Shown here in pieces: positions 47,655 through 57,765 of a DNA stretch of 64,000 nucleotides. The notes below the pieces were generated by a model, which did no database searches, was not told the origin of the DNA, and saw nothing but the letters and a program-made list of their open reading frames with translations. The position numbers were made by a program, and so were the translations under genes. This stretch comes from Ceratopteris richardii. Its lineage: Eukaryota > Streptophyta > Polypodiopsida > Polypodiales > Pteridaceae. The DNA lies in contig CM035441.1 in the NCBI GenBank assembly GCA_020310875.1, forward strand, positions 88,723,495 through 88,787,494. The letters are read 5' to 3'. How positions within the stretch are numbered: position 1 is the first letter of the stretch; each line of letters opens with the position of its first letter.

Positions 47655-47870
47655 CTATGGACCTATGATTATAAATAGGATTCCAACTAGTGGGGCAGTA
47701 CAACTAGCCACTTTTGAAGGCGATATTCTCCCTAACTACATAAGCGGATGTAGAGTCAAGTTATACCAAGAACCCCTGACTGAAGAGATGTTAACTCGGC
47801 TCAACACTGCAAGAAACGTAAAGAGGAGGAAAAACGAATTCGAGAAGAAGCACAGGCAGAGGCCTTAGAG
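47655..47870 (+). pseudogene. Gypsy integrase C-terminal tail
   Basis: The sequence GYGPMIINRIPTSGAVQL, then GCRVKLYQEPLTEEML, corresponds to the small barrel-like end of gypsy integrases. Its basic KRRKNEFEKKHRQR end runs straight into the region of the second protease. Confidence 0.7.
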
Positions 47871-47989
47871 CGCATCCGACGAATGAAATTGAGGAGGCAA
47901 GGGAGAGATCAGCCTATGATTGACACTCAAGAGTCTCCAGGCTATCACATGGCCATGTGTGAGGCTTCAGGTGAACGTGCCCATAGGAT

Positions 47990-48340
47990 AGTGGATCGAC
48001 GATCTTTTGTGACCCCAGAAGTTGGACAAGGAGACAGTACAAGGACCGTAAGAGCTTTAATTGATTCAGGTGCAGCCACTAGTGCAGTTCGGCTTTCTTA
48101 CTGCCAGCAGCTCCAATCAAAGGTAAAACCCCTAGAAGCATATCTGATAGGATTAGGAGGTGTTGAAACCCCTTGCATGGGAGAGGTGGAACTTCCCCTC
48201 TACATTCAAGAGGTCCTCATGCCAGCAAAAGTGCTAGTGTGTGAAGACGAGGATCTTACCGAACCTCTTGTCTTGGGCTAAGACTGGATCTATGATCACG
48301 CAGTCAACCTCAACCTAAGAAGTCGAATTCTTTAGGCTTG
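47990..48340 (+). pseudogene. Second retropepsin-like domain, after the integrase
   Basis: TVRALIDSGAATSAVRLSYC carries the DSGA active-site motif. It is followed by GEVELPLYIQEVLMP and a closing EPLVLG..WIYDHAVNLNL string, typical of gypsy-type proteases. It is clearly different in sequence from the canonical protease at 43.5-43.9 kb, so it is not a tandem copy. An aspartic protease downstream of the integrase is not part of standard gypsy organisation. Its role could be processing of the extra 3' product or a replaced function, but that is inference. Fossil. Confidence 0.8.
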
Positions 48341-48414
48341 GGCAGGCCAAAGCTATCTTACGATTGAATTAGACAATCAAGCTCTCAAACCAATAGGAAG
48401 GGCACCAACTCCTA

Positions 48415-49590
48415 GTGAACCAGATGCTGCATGCGGAGAATGTTGACCCGCATTTTGTAGAGTCATTGAATCTCTTGGCGGAAACATGCGGAATAGGGGA
48501 AGCCATGAGGACCATGGTACAGCGCACTACCCATCAATATGACCAACGGAGGATCGATACGCGACTGCGAAGGGGAAAAATGATTCAAATGGAAGTCTCT
48601 ACCGCCCTGCCTCCCACCACTTCAGAAGATGTTCAAATGGCCAGCCCAACTCACAGTGAGGAACCTGATGTAAATACACAGATACCATCTCCACCATCAC
48701 CTCCCATCCAGCCCTCAAAACCCTTCCCCACTAGCCTTCCTGAACAACCAGTATCCACCCATGGTGAAACCGTTATACACACCACCATTTCTCCATCCTT
48801 CCCTTTACCTACATCCACCACTTCCACCCAATTTTCTAAACCCCATATAGGCCACCCTACCACCGATCAAACTATAATAGGTCACCCTTCATATCTCCCA
48901 GCCCTCGGACAGCCACTTGCCACTAGCCAAACCGTAACACACCCATTTCCATCCACCAATACATTTCCTCCCTCCCAACCCCTATCCACTGTATCCCTTT
49001 TAACCCCCTCGAAATCAACCCAAGTCACCCAACCTTCATTCTCGACAAACCTTGTAAATATACTCCAACAAGTTGAGAATTATAATAAAAAGTCCCTTCC
49101 CCAACCCATCTCCCCCACATTCACGGCCACCACTAACACACCACCTACCATTCCGGTGTTCATAATTCACACTTCACACACTATCACGTCCGAGCCCATG
49201 GACATTTCACCACCCACAGGAGCACCCACCACCACGGTTGTTCCAACATCATCACATTTCACTTCACTCATAGGCACATCATCCACTGTTCCCTTCCCCA
49301 TTTCCCGACCCTTTGCATTTTCCACCTCTACCCCTGCATCCACATCATTTAGTAATGCACTAGACACCATGTTCGAAGCGGCCACTCTACTTAAGCAGGA
49401 ATATAAGTTACTGGAAGAAAACAACACAGCGCTATGCAACCTCTGGGCTCAACTCCAGGCACGTGTCAATGCCTTTGAGCTAAGTAACACAACATTACAA
49501 CACGAAGTGACTGTCCTCCAACAATCGAATGCGGAGATGGAAGCCAAGTATATGGAGACAGGTAAGGCTATGGAGGAACAACTCACAGAC
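48415..49590 (+). pseudogene. Extra 3' region: Ser/Thr/Pro-rich part with coiled coil
   Basis: After a short basic start (MNQMLHAENVDPHF, RRIDTRLRRGKM) come about 250 residues dominated by Pro, Thr and Ser with FPLPTSTTSTQFS-type runs, mucin-like in composition. The end (49370-49590) is helical with heptad spacing (LLKQEYKLLEENNTALCNL, LQHEVTVLQQSNAEMEAKY). No signal peptide or membrane span is apparent, which argues against a plain envelope protein. Confidence 0.7.
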
Positions 49591-49593
49591 TAG

Positions 49594-50290
49594 TTGGGCC
49601 GCAATGCTCGTCTACAAAGAAACATGACTCTACTTCGCTGCCACTTAGCAGCGGCTCAAGAAGAAAACAAAAGGCTACAGCAGCAGAACCAAGAGAATCT
49701 AGAAGCAGCCATGGAAAATACCCTTGGAGCACCTATAGACCCTGCCAAATTCCAAGTTGTTCCCTCCGAACATATTCAACAAGCTTTAGAAGCATATGCA
49801 ACCCTCTTGGAGGCACATGACCAGTTGGCAGACCAAGTCAAGGAATTACAAAGACCCCAAGTGCCTACACCACACCCACTCAAATCTACAGAGATGGTCG
49901 ATGCCGCTACTTCACCAGAACCTCAACCTTCAACGACCAATGAGGTACTTGACTACGGCAATAGATTGCAGAATTAAAGATCCAGTTGTTATAGTATGAA
50001 CGACCCCCCTCTCCACCTGATCAGCCAAACGAAGAGGAGACCATTGTCATTCAGGTGGAAGAAACATTTGAAGATAATTATGAGCCACAACCTCTTCCAG
50101 GAGGCAGAATCACTGAAGAAGGACAGGATACATATGAGGAACCCCCATCGGCATGGATGAAACAGGTAGAAGAAATGGGGCGGACTCATGAAGAACGTAT
50201 TTCCAACCAGATGTTGGCCATGAAGACCATTGAAGAAACCATACTTCAATCAGAATACTTTAGACATCTGGCCCCTAGAAGACTGATAAC
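49594..50290 (+). pseudogene. Extra 3' region: second coiled-coil part
   Basis: Helical, Gln/Glu-rich residues (AAAQEENKRLQQQNQENLEA) and IQQALEAYATLLEAHDQLAD suggest continued coiled coil, then a Pro/Thr-rich linker and an acidic segment. I do not recognise a family. Confidence 0.6.
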
Positions 50291-50309
50291 TAGTTCAGTT
50301 ACAGTATAA

Positions 50310-51201
50310 ACCATATTTTGTACTACTGGCTGACTATAATGCTGAAATCAAACGCCTCACCAACAAATACCCCACCTTCGCAACTCAGTTCGAACTAGAG
50401 GATATCTTAGAGGTAGCCAAAAAGGGGGCCATATTCCAACCTATTTGGAGGCAGAAATTACTGGAAACATATCCGGAAATGCTCAGGACATGGGACCATG
50501 CTCCCATGCATTTAAAATATAACCCTTTCTTTGGGCCAGTTCAAAGAAGGAGATCATGGAAAGCATTCGCCATCAAGGTTCAGAACAATGCAAATTGTAA
50601 ACAATGGCTAAATCATCCCTCCATTGCACCCCCAACAGGCACACCTACAGTAGCATATATGATGGCTACTATCAGACATTGGCTTCCACGCCTCCACCCC
50701 ATGCCAGATGTAGCTGCCCAGATGATGCTCAAAATATTGGATATGATGCAAGTAGTGCTTAAAACCTTCCGCAATGTATGTCACATTCAGCCTCCGATTC
50801 CCGGGTTCGTTAATGGTAATTATGACCTACTATATGATATGAGCACAACCCCGAGCATACGAGTTGCTTATGCATGGCACGCACGAATCAGATATCTCCC
50901 TGCCTGCTACAAGAAAACTTTTGATGATATGTGCACCACGGGGTTCTGGGAGGCACACTCAGAGGTGTTCGCGCCACAGCCCACTCATTTGCTACAGCTC
51001 TTCGCATGTGAACAAACGATGCATTCGGAGCTCTACACAATGCCACAACCGAACATGCCAGGAGCAGTCAATTGGGATGCCCTTCAGAGAGACCTGATCA
51101 CAGGGCTACGGATCAAAGAACATGACTTGGCAACCGACATTCTCCAGAACTACATTGACCAAACCGCAGAGCAAGGGTCTGTCAGAGGCGACAGACGCTA
51201 G
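50310..51201 (+). pseudogene. Extra 3' region: unrecognised C-terminal domain
   Basis: About 290 residues rich in Trp, Tyr, His, Met and Pro, with a folded-protein look unlike the linker before it. Landmarks are LADYNAEIKRLTNKYPTFAT, RTWDHAPMHLKYNPFFGPV, MMATIRHWLPRLHPMPD and AWHARIRYLPACYKKTFDD. It ends at a natural stop at 51201, eleven bases before the 3' LTR and abutting the purine tract. I know no family with this pattern. It could be a captured host domain or an element-specific accessory protein. Confidence 0.6.
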
Positions 51202-51212
51202 GGGGGAGAGAG
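51199..51212 (+). other. Gypsy polypurine tract
   Basis: The purine run taggggggagagag abuts the start of the 3' LTR. Confidence 0.9.
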
Positions 51213-51783
51213 TGTTGGCAGATGAAGCAAGTACGAGCATACATGAAGATCTAGCACTAAGGCAACCCATTAAATTTTTCCAAACCTTACACCATGTTAA
51301 AAGTGATTCTCATCACTGAAAACCCTTGTAAATATCTTTTCACCTTTTTGTAGCTCCATTTTGTACAAGCCAAGGAGTCCTCGAGCTTGGGGAGCCTTAG
51401 AAGTAGTGGCCTGCCAATTTTTATATTTTTTAGATCTCGTTTGAGCCCTCGAATAAGTCCTGGAACCTAATTTTTAACTAGGTCGGACACTAGGTCTGGA
51501 CAGGGCCAAAGCTAGTCAAAAACTATAAATAGAGCTAGAGAGCTCATTTTTGGGTTAGCTTCTTGTAGTTTTGATCTTGTATGAGAATTTTGTTGCAATA
51601 GAAGTGATTCCATTGTCTGACTCTCTTTGTTCTTGTTGTGTGTGCGCGTGTGTGTGTATGTGTGTGCATGTTAGTGTGCTTCGCACTCACACATTTGTGC
51701 CTTCACTTGCTCGAGGTCTTCATACCATCCTCATGTCTTCGCGGATTGACATTAAAGGAGTTACTACTCATTACTGAGCTACA
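51213..51783 (+). repeat. Gypsy 3' LTR
   Basis: 571 bp, TGTTGGCAG to GCTACA. It has a TATA box (ctataaatag, 51523-51532) and a TG-rich run at 51636-51680. Copia-A protein coding resumes right after the target duplication. Confidence 0.9.
51523..51532 (+). promoter_or_regulatory. TATA box in the gypsy LTR
   Basis: A ctataaatag string about 260 bp before the LTR end; the likely core promoter of the element. Confidence 0.6.
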
Positions 51784-51788
51784 CTTTC
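51784..51788. repeat. Target duplication of the gypsy, right copy
   Basis: CTTTC, matching 38732-38736. Confidence 0.9.
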
Positions 51789-52247
51789 CAAATGGGATAG
51801 AAGATCAATGTTGCCTGCAACATGATTCGAACATCCTAAATCTATGTAGAACAAATGATCATTTTCTTTACCTTCTTTGTGGCTTAGATTCATGAGAAGC
51901 GGTGAGACTTGATATGGTTGATCTTCTGAAAAATTGTTGTAGTCCCTTCTATTATAGCCTCTATTGTTATTGTTGAAGTTGTGTCCACTTCTGCCTCTAT
52001 TGCTGCCATATCGACATCTTCCAGTTCCTTCCCGGGTCTTTCCATTGAACGAGCAATACTAAGTGGTGTGGTTGGTCTTATCGTATATGGCACAAGGTTG
52101 AACATTCTGACCTTTGGCTTTGTCTTGCTTTGCTTCTTTCTTCTTCCTTTTCCACTTTCTTTTGCTTGTGAAGTTGCCTCAGGAAGTCTCTTCTTCATCT
52201 TCTTCCTTCTTCTTGCCTTTCTGCTTCGTATCCTTCTTGTCTGCATA

Positions 52248-52252
52248 AAGAG
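52248..52252. repeat. Target duplication of Copia-B, left copy
   Basis: AAGAG, matching 58799-58803. Confidence 0.92.
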
Positions 52253-52569
52253 TGTTGCGAACATTTGTTTTATGTAGGGTACAAGTTTCAAATTATGTAA
52301 ATACCTTTGGGAAGTCTTCAAATACTTCAAGAAGGCTCATATTATTCATAAAATGTAGCAAAAATACCACGTGAGTTCTAGAACATGGTGAGTCAAATTA
52401 GTGAGTCACAAGGGAGCTTCAGTGGTGTCCTAGTGGAAGGTCGATGTGGCTAGTTCTCAAAGTCCATCAATACTTTGCTTATTTGAGCACTTGAGTCATG
52501 TAATACCTCCATCCAAGTGTCTACCACGAAATTAGATGTATTAGGAAGGTTTTAGATTAGTTTCCCATG

Positions 52570-52579
52570 CTATAAAAAG
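52570..52579 (+). promoter_or_regulatory. TATA box in Copia-B 5' LTR
   Basis: ctataaaaag upstream of the tandem units; the same box is at 58083 in the 3' LTR. Confidence 0.6.
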
Positions 52580-52654
52580 AGGAGAAAAGTCGTGATCTTG
52601 TGGGATGTCCAAGAGAGTCATATGTGTATCTCTACACTGCTGTAGTTTTGTATG

Positions 52655-53225
52655 CAGAGATTGCAGAGCTTGTATCTCCCTCATTATATATCCAAATTAC
52701 ATGTTTGATAGCTCATTGGAAAGCTCTTACTGTCTACTTTCTTTCTGGAAATTTGCATAATCATTGAATGTGTGAGCTGAGAGCAATACTCTCTGCAAGT
52801 AGTGTGTGTTCTCTGTTTTTTATCCCTGCTGAAGATCTCTATTAAACCTCAAACTTGCAGAGGTCATATCTCCTTGTGTATGTATCTAAATCATGTGTTC
52901 TTTGGCTTGTTAGAAAGCTCTTTAAGTGTACTTGTATTCTTGGAAGTTTCAAAGTCATTGGAGTTGTGAGTTAAGAGCAGTAGTCTCTGCAAGTGATGTG
53001 TGTCCTCAGGTTCATCTCTGTTTCAAGGTCTCCATTAAAGCTGCATATTGCAGAGGTCATAGATCATTGTGTATTTATCCATTTGAGGTGTTCTATATCT
53101 TGTTGGAAATCTCTTAGAGTCTAGGTTATGTTTCTGAAATAGTTTTGGAGAATTCCAAATGAGTAAAGAGAAATTTGCTCTGCAAGAAAATTGGTCTGTG
53201 CATACAAGTTTGTGAAAAAGTCAAC
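52655..53225 (+). repeat. Three ~193-bp degenerate tandem units inside the Copia-B LTR
   Basis: The landmark ttgcagag begins at 52661, 52855 and 53048. Each unit runs through a ggaaagctct-like word, a caaagtcattgga-like word and an agagca.t..tctctgcaag end. The same three units are at 58174, 58368 and 58561 in the 3' LTR. Confidence 0.8.
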
Positions 53226-53286
53226 TAGGTCATGTTGGGTTTCACCTACTTCTAGCTGTACTTTGGAGATCAATAAACTCCAACAT

Positions 53287-53298
53287 TGGTATCAGAGC
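53287..53298 (+). other. Copia-B primer-binding site (tRNA-iMet)
   Basis: TGGTATCAGAGC, one base after the LTR end. Confidence 0.92.
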
Positions 53299-53533
53299 AA
53301 GTACTTGGAGGCTTGGAGAAGGTTATCATACCTTGACGAAGAATTTGAAGCTATCAAAGAAGCAGTTCATCATCAACACTACACAAAGGTAGAAGAAGAT
53401 TGCAAGGAGGCATCTGAAGCAACATCCAAGCAAAGAAAGGTGCACATACCTCATTTACAAGGTAAATATTATATTTCTTCTCATCACACACATTGGAAAG
53501 GAGGCTTAAAGGAGGAAGCTTAGCATTTGTATT

Positions 53534-54500
53534 ATGGGAGACCAACATGCACAAATAGAGAAGCTTGATAAGACCAATTATCAAGCATGGAAGTTTAGAA
53601 TCACAGCATACTTGCAAGGTAGAGGCTTATATGGTTTGATTGACGGCATAGATATCAAACCCACATTACCAGAGGACCCAAATCAGCAACAATTGAGGGA
53701 GTTTAGACTTTGGAATGAGAGAGACAAAAGGGTTATATTCATTTTATCACAAAATATTCAAGATTCAATGGTAGGACACATACAAGATCTAGACACAAGT
53801 AGAGATGTTTGGCTTGCATTGGAAAGGTTGTATGCTACAGGTACAAGAGCAAGGAAGATTCAACTAAAAAATGAGCTGAATAACATAAAGAAAGATACAA
53901 GGACATCGGTCAATGATTACATATTGAAAGTTAAAGAGATTGCAGATCAACTAGGATCAATTCAAGCTCATGTGGAGGATGACGACTTGGTTGCACATAC
54001 TCTCAACGGACTCAAAGATGATGAGAGATGGAAACCCTTCATTACTTCAGTTTATGTCAGAGGAGAATTACCAGATTTTGATCAACTTATTGCCCTCATG
54101 GTCACGTAGGAGATGAATCTAAATGGTTCTTCTTCAAATCAAAAAGGATCTCAAGGACAAGCTCTTTATGTAGGATCATCAAGAGGTGGAAACAGAGGTG
54201 GAAGAGGTTCAAATAGAGGTCGAGGAAGAAGGAGCGATGATCAAAGGACTTCAAGTAGCTTCTTCAACACAAGAGGAAGAGGAAGATCAAGCGCTAGAGG
54301 TACGAGAGGCTACTACAATTACAACCAAAGACAAAGGAGTGAAGATAATAAGAACAATTGCTATATATGTGGAAGGTATGGAAACTTTGCCAAAGATTGT
54401 TATCAAAATGAAAATAATCAAGGTGGTAATCGAAGAGGAGGCTATTCAAGAAGAGGTAAACAACAAGGAAATTATGCAGTTGAAGGTAAAAGTGATGATT
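53534..54500 (+). pseudogene. Copia-B gag region
   Basis: It starts MGDQHAQIEKLDKTNYQAW, the classic Copia Gag opening. LYATGTRARKIQLKNELNNI and a KVKEIADQLGS helix follow, then an RGGRGSNRGRGRR-type basic Gly/Arg tract and a zinc knuckle CYICGRYGNFAKDC at 54359-54400. Fossil. Confidence 0.92.
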
Positions 54501-54549
54501 ATGATTCTCTTCTTATGATGAATGTAGAAACTAAGATGAATTGCAATAG

Positions 54550-54830
54550 CGATGTATGGTATGTAGATAGTGGTTGTTCTAATCACATGTCTCATGATGC
54601 TTCATGGTTTTCTAATATGCATAATCCGTCATGTAAAGGTCATGTTGAAACAGGAGATGATACAACACATAAGATTATGCAGGTTGGAGATGTTGTTATG
54701 CAGGATAAGAGCAAGACAAATTGCTTGAAGGATGTACTTTATGTGCCAACGATCACTAAGAATTTGATGTCGGTTGGTCAAATGGTAGAAAAAGGTCTAC
54801 AAGTAAGATTTAATCATGCAGGTTGCTTCA
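54550..54830 (+). pseudogene. Copia-B protease domain
   Basis: The WYVDSGCSNHMS active-site motif near 54557 is followed by VLYVPTITKNLMSVGQ. Confidence 0.92.
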
Positions 54831-54949
54831 TTGAGGATCCAAAGCAAAGGAGGTTAATTGCTAGAGGTCAAAAACAAGGTAGATTATTTACATTGAAGGT
54901 AAACCCAAATCATACAAACTATTTCTCTTATGGTATGCATGGAATAGCA

Positions 54950-55830
54950 GAGCTTGATCTATGGCACAAAAGGATTGGACACATGAATGTACACAGGTTA
55001 AAGGAGCAATCAAAGAAGAGGATTGTTGAAGGATTACCTGATCTTACTAAGCAACATATGGTGCATCTTTGTGAAGCATGTCAAATGGGTAAGCAGAGTA
55101 GACAACCTTTCAAGCATTCAAGCTATGTAAGTGATGGTTTGCTAGATCTCATGTGTAGGGACCTACTAAAGAGGCATCCTTGGTTGGTAATAAGTACTAT
55201 GTATCATTCATTGACGATCATAGTAGAATGACATTTGTGTATTTTATTAAACATAAGAGTGAGTTCTTTGATTGTTTCAAGAAGTTCAAATCATATGTCG
55301 AAAAGCAAACAGGAAGGTATATTAAGAAGCTAAGATCCGATGGAGGAGGAGAGTATTTCTCTCAAGCTTTTACTAATTTTTTGTATGATGAAGGTATCAA
55401 AAGAGAAGTTACATGCAGGTATACTCCACAACAAAATGGAGTCGCAGAAAGAAGAAACAGAATCATAGCAGAAGCATCTAGAAGCATGCTTAATGATATG
55501 TGTTTGCCTAATTATTTTTGGGCTGAAGCTGTTAGCACAAGTGTTTACATTATGAATAGAGTTCCGACTGCTGGAGTTCATCATTTGACACCATATGAAG
55601 TATGGCATGGCAGGAAACCAAGTGTAAGTCATTTGAAAGTATTTGGTTGTGTATGTTATGTACATGTACCTAGTGAGGTGAGATCTAAACTTGATGCGAA
55701 ATCAGAAAAATGTATATTTATTGGTTATGCAGATACTCAAAGAGGATATAGATGCTATAATCCTCATACCAATAAGGTTGTTGTGTCAAGAGATGTAAAC
55801 TTTGATGAATCACTTTCATGGTATGTAGAT
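54950..55830 (+). pseudogene. Copia-B integrase region
   Basis: Pre-integrase block (LWHKRIGHMNVHRL, CEACQMGK), core with D,D,E (SFIDDHSRMTFVYF, LRSDGGGEYF, QNGVAERRN), then VFGCVCYVHVPSEVRSKL and IFIGYADTQRGYRCY. Confidence 0.93.
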
Positions 55831-56269
55831 AAGAATTGTTTGCAGGTCATGGATGAAAATGAAGAAGGTGTGGTTGAAGGAGATGAATGCATAGTTCAGC
55901 CATCAGGAAGTTTAAATGATGAAAGGAGTGGTTTAGATGAAGAAAGAGGATCACCTTTCAATGGACGATTAAGGCAAGAGTCACCTCCAAGTGTTAAAAG
56001 TAAAGGTAAACTCAAACTTGTTGAAGTTAAGGATGAAGGAGAGGAAATTAGTGATGTATGTGAGTATGGAGAATCATCAAAGGTTCCTAATAAGAAAGGA
56101 AGAGCATCTACATTGGAGGTAAGAAGAACTTCAAGAGTAAGTAAGAAACCTCAAAGGTATACTTATGAATCTTTCATGAATAATCATTATGCTTTTATGA
56201 CAAAAGTTGAGTAGGAAAATGAACCCACATGTTATGATGAGGCCAAAGGAGATGAAAAGTGGGAGAAAG

Positions 56270-57150
56270 CAATGAGAGAAGAAATGGAAGCACTACAGGA
56301 TAACAAGACTTGGAATTTAGTTCCAAGTACACCAAAGCAAAAGGTAATTGGTTGCAAGTGGGTTTTTAAGATTAAAAGAAATTGTGATGGTAGTGTGTCT
56401 AGATATAAGGCTAGACTTGTAGCAAAAGGATATAATCAAACTCAAGGTGTGGACTATGAGGAAACATTTAGTCCAGTAGCAAATATGGCAACGGTGAGAA
56501 CTTTGTTGGCTTTAGCTGCAAGTAAAAGGTGGAATATATATCAACTCGATATAAAGAATGCCTTTCTTAATGGTGAGTTAAATCAAGAAGTGTATATGTC
56601 ACAACCAGACGGTTATGTGGATGCAAAATGTCCTAATCATGTATGCAGGTTAAAGAAGGCATTGTATGGTCTTAAGCAGGCACCAAGGGCATGGAATGCA
56701 AGGTTGGTAAAGTATCTTATGCTGCAAGGATACACAGCGAGTCATGCTAATCCTTCACTTTATGTAAAACATGTAGATGGCATGTGTGTCTATGTATGCA
56801 TTTATGTGGATGACTTGTTGATTACAGGGAATGATACAAAAGCAATTGATGAGATAAAAGGTAATTTGGGAAAGGAATTTAAAATTTCAGATCTTGGTTT
56901 GCTCAGATACTTTCTTGGGATTGAAATTGTGTATAGCGATGAAGGTATGTGGTTGATACAAAGAAAGTATATATGTGATATGCTGAAAAGGTTTGGTATG
57001 CAGGAATGTAAATTTGTTTCTACTCCAATGGAATGTAATGTAAAGCTGAGTGCAAAGGAAGGTGATGCGTTGCATGATATGAATGTATATAGATCCATGG
57101 TAGGATCTTTGATTTATGCAACAAAAACTAGACCTGATATATGTTATGCA
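56270..57150 (+). pseudogene. Copia-B reverse transcriptase
   Basis: RT blocks: [73 protein letters not shown] and the catalytic YVDDLLITG. Confidence 0.95.
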
Positions 57151-57159
57151 GTGGGAGTA

Positions 57160-57756
57160 TTGTCACAGTTTATGCATGAACCTAGAGTACCTCATATGCA
57201 TGTAGCGAAAAGAGTGCTTAGGTATTTGAAAGGTACCATGAACGAAGGGTTATTTTATAGTCATGATGCTGATCTAACTCTTAAAGTCTTTAGTGATGCA
57301 GATTGGGCTGGAAGCAAAGATGACAGAAGATCCACAAGTGGATATGTGGTAATAGCAGGAAACAAGACATTAACATGGAGTTCAAAGAAACAACCTACAA
57401 TTGCTCTATCTTCTACAGAGGCTGAGTATAGAGGTTTAGCATTGGCTACTACTGAGGTTATGTGGTTTAAAAAGTTGTTTCATGACTTGAATGTGCAGGT
57501 TGATGTACCACTGATATATGGGGATAACTTGAGCAGCATTCATATGACCTCAAATCCTATTTTTCAGGCTAGAACAAAGCATATAGAGGTTCACTATCAT
57601 TATGTTCGAGAGAAGGCCATGAACAATGAAGTGCAGGTTTCTTTTGTTGGAACAAAGGATCAAGTTGCAGATATCTTCACCAAATCCTTGGATGGACCAA
57701 AGCTTCAAAGATTCAACTATATTCTTGGCATGAAGGAAATACCCTTTGAAACTTGA
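57160..57756 (+). pseudogene. Copia-B RNase H
   Basis: Motifs: [19 protein letters not shown], then [27 protein letters not shown] and VADIFTKSL. The frame ends at a natural stop next to the purine tract. Confidence 0.95.
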
Positions 57757-57765
57757 GGGGGAGAA
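57755..57765 (+). other. Copia-B polypurine tract
   Basis: gagggggagaa directly before the 3' LTR. Confidence 0.9.

Larger units (their letters stand above)
38737..51783 (+). mobile_element. 13-kb Ty3/gypsy element with extra protease and 3' coding region
   Basis: The element is bounded by TGTTGGCAG at its left end and ...GAGCTACA at its right end, with target duplication CTTTC. Order: leader, long gag with four zinc-knuckle-like motifs, protease, RT, RNase H, integrase, a second retropepsin-like domain, a Ser/Thr/Pro-rich plus coiled-coil region, an unrecognised C-terminal domain, a purine tract and the 3' LTR. The matching outer parts of its termini differ by about 2%, so it is fairly young. 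It is broken, with roughly a dozen interruptions in the coding body. Size and extra 3' coding recall the Tat/Athila side of gypsy, but I cannot assign a lineage firmly. Confidence 0.93.
51784..52252 (-). pseudogene. Copia-A gag end and protease start
   Basis: On the minus strand from 52252 down: a zinc-knuckle-like segment (near 52070-52110), an Asn/Arg/Gly-rich linker, then the protease motif FYIDLGCSNHVAGN at about 51820-51870, matching WYVDSGCSNHM of Copia-B. The frame is interrupted by the gypsy insertion at its left end and by Copia-B at its right end. Confidence 0.85.
52253..53285 (+). repeat. Copia-B 5' LTR
   Basis: TGTTGCGAAC to CTCCAACA. TATA box ctataaaaag at 52570. The inner two thirds consist of three imperfect 193-bp units. 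Confidence 0.95.

Noticed and set aside
48651-49439. Minus-strand frames in the Ser/Thr/Pro-rich region
   Set aside because: They are shadows of the plus-strand coding region with Gly/Val-rich composition.
47990-51201. Classical envelope gene after the integrase
   Set aside because: No signal peptide, membrane anchor or cleavage-site pattern is visible; a protease-like domain and coiled coils are present instead.
51571-51895. Small plus-strand genes at the right end of the gypsy element
   Set aside because: They lie in the LTR (TG-rich run) and over the minus-strand Copia-A protease.
52655-53225. Satellite DNA or CRISPR-like array in the Copia-B LTR
   Set aside because: There are only three degenerate units, present in both LTRs of one element; there are no uniform repeats with unique spacers.
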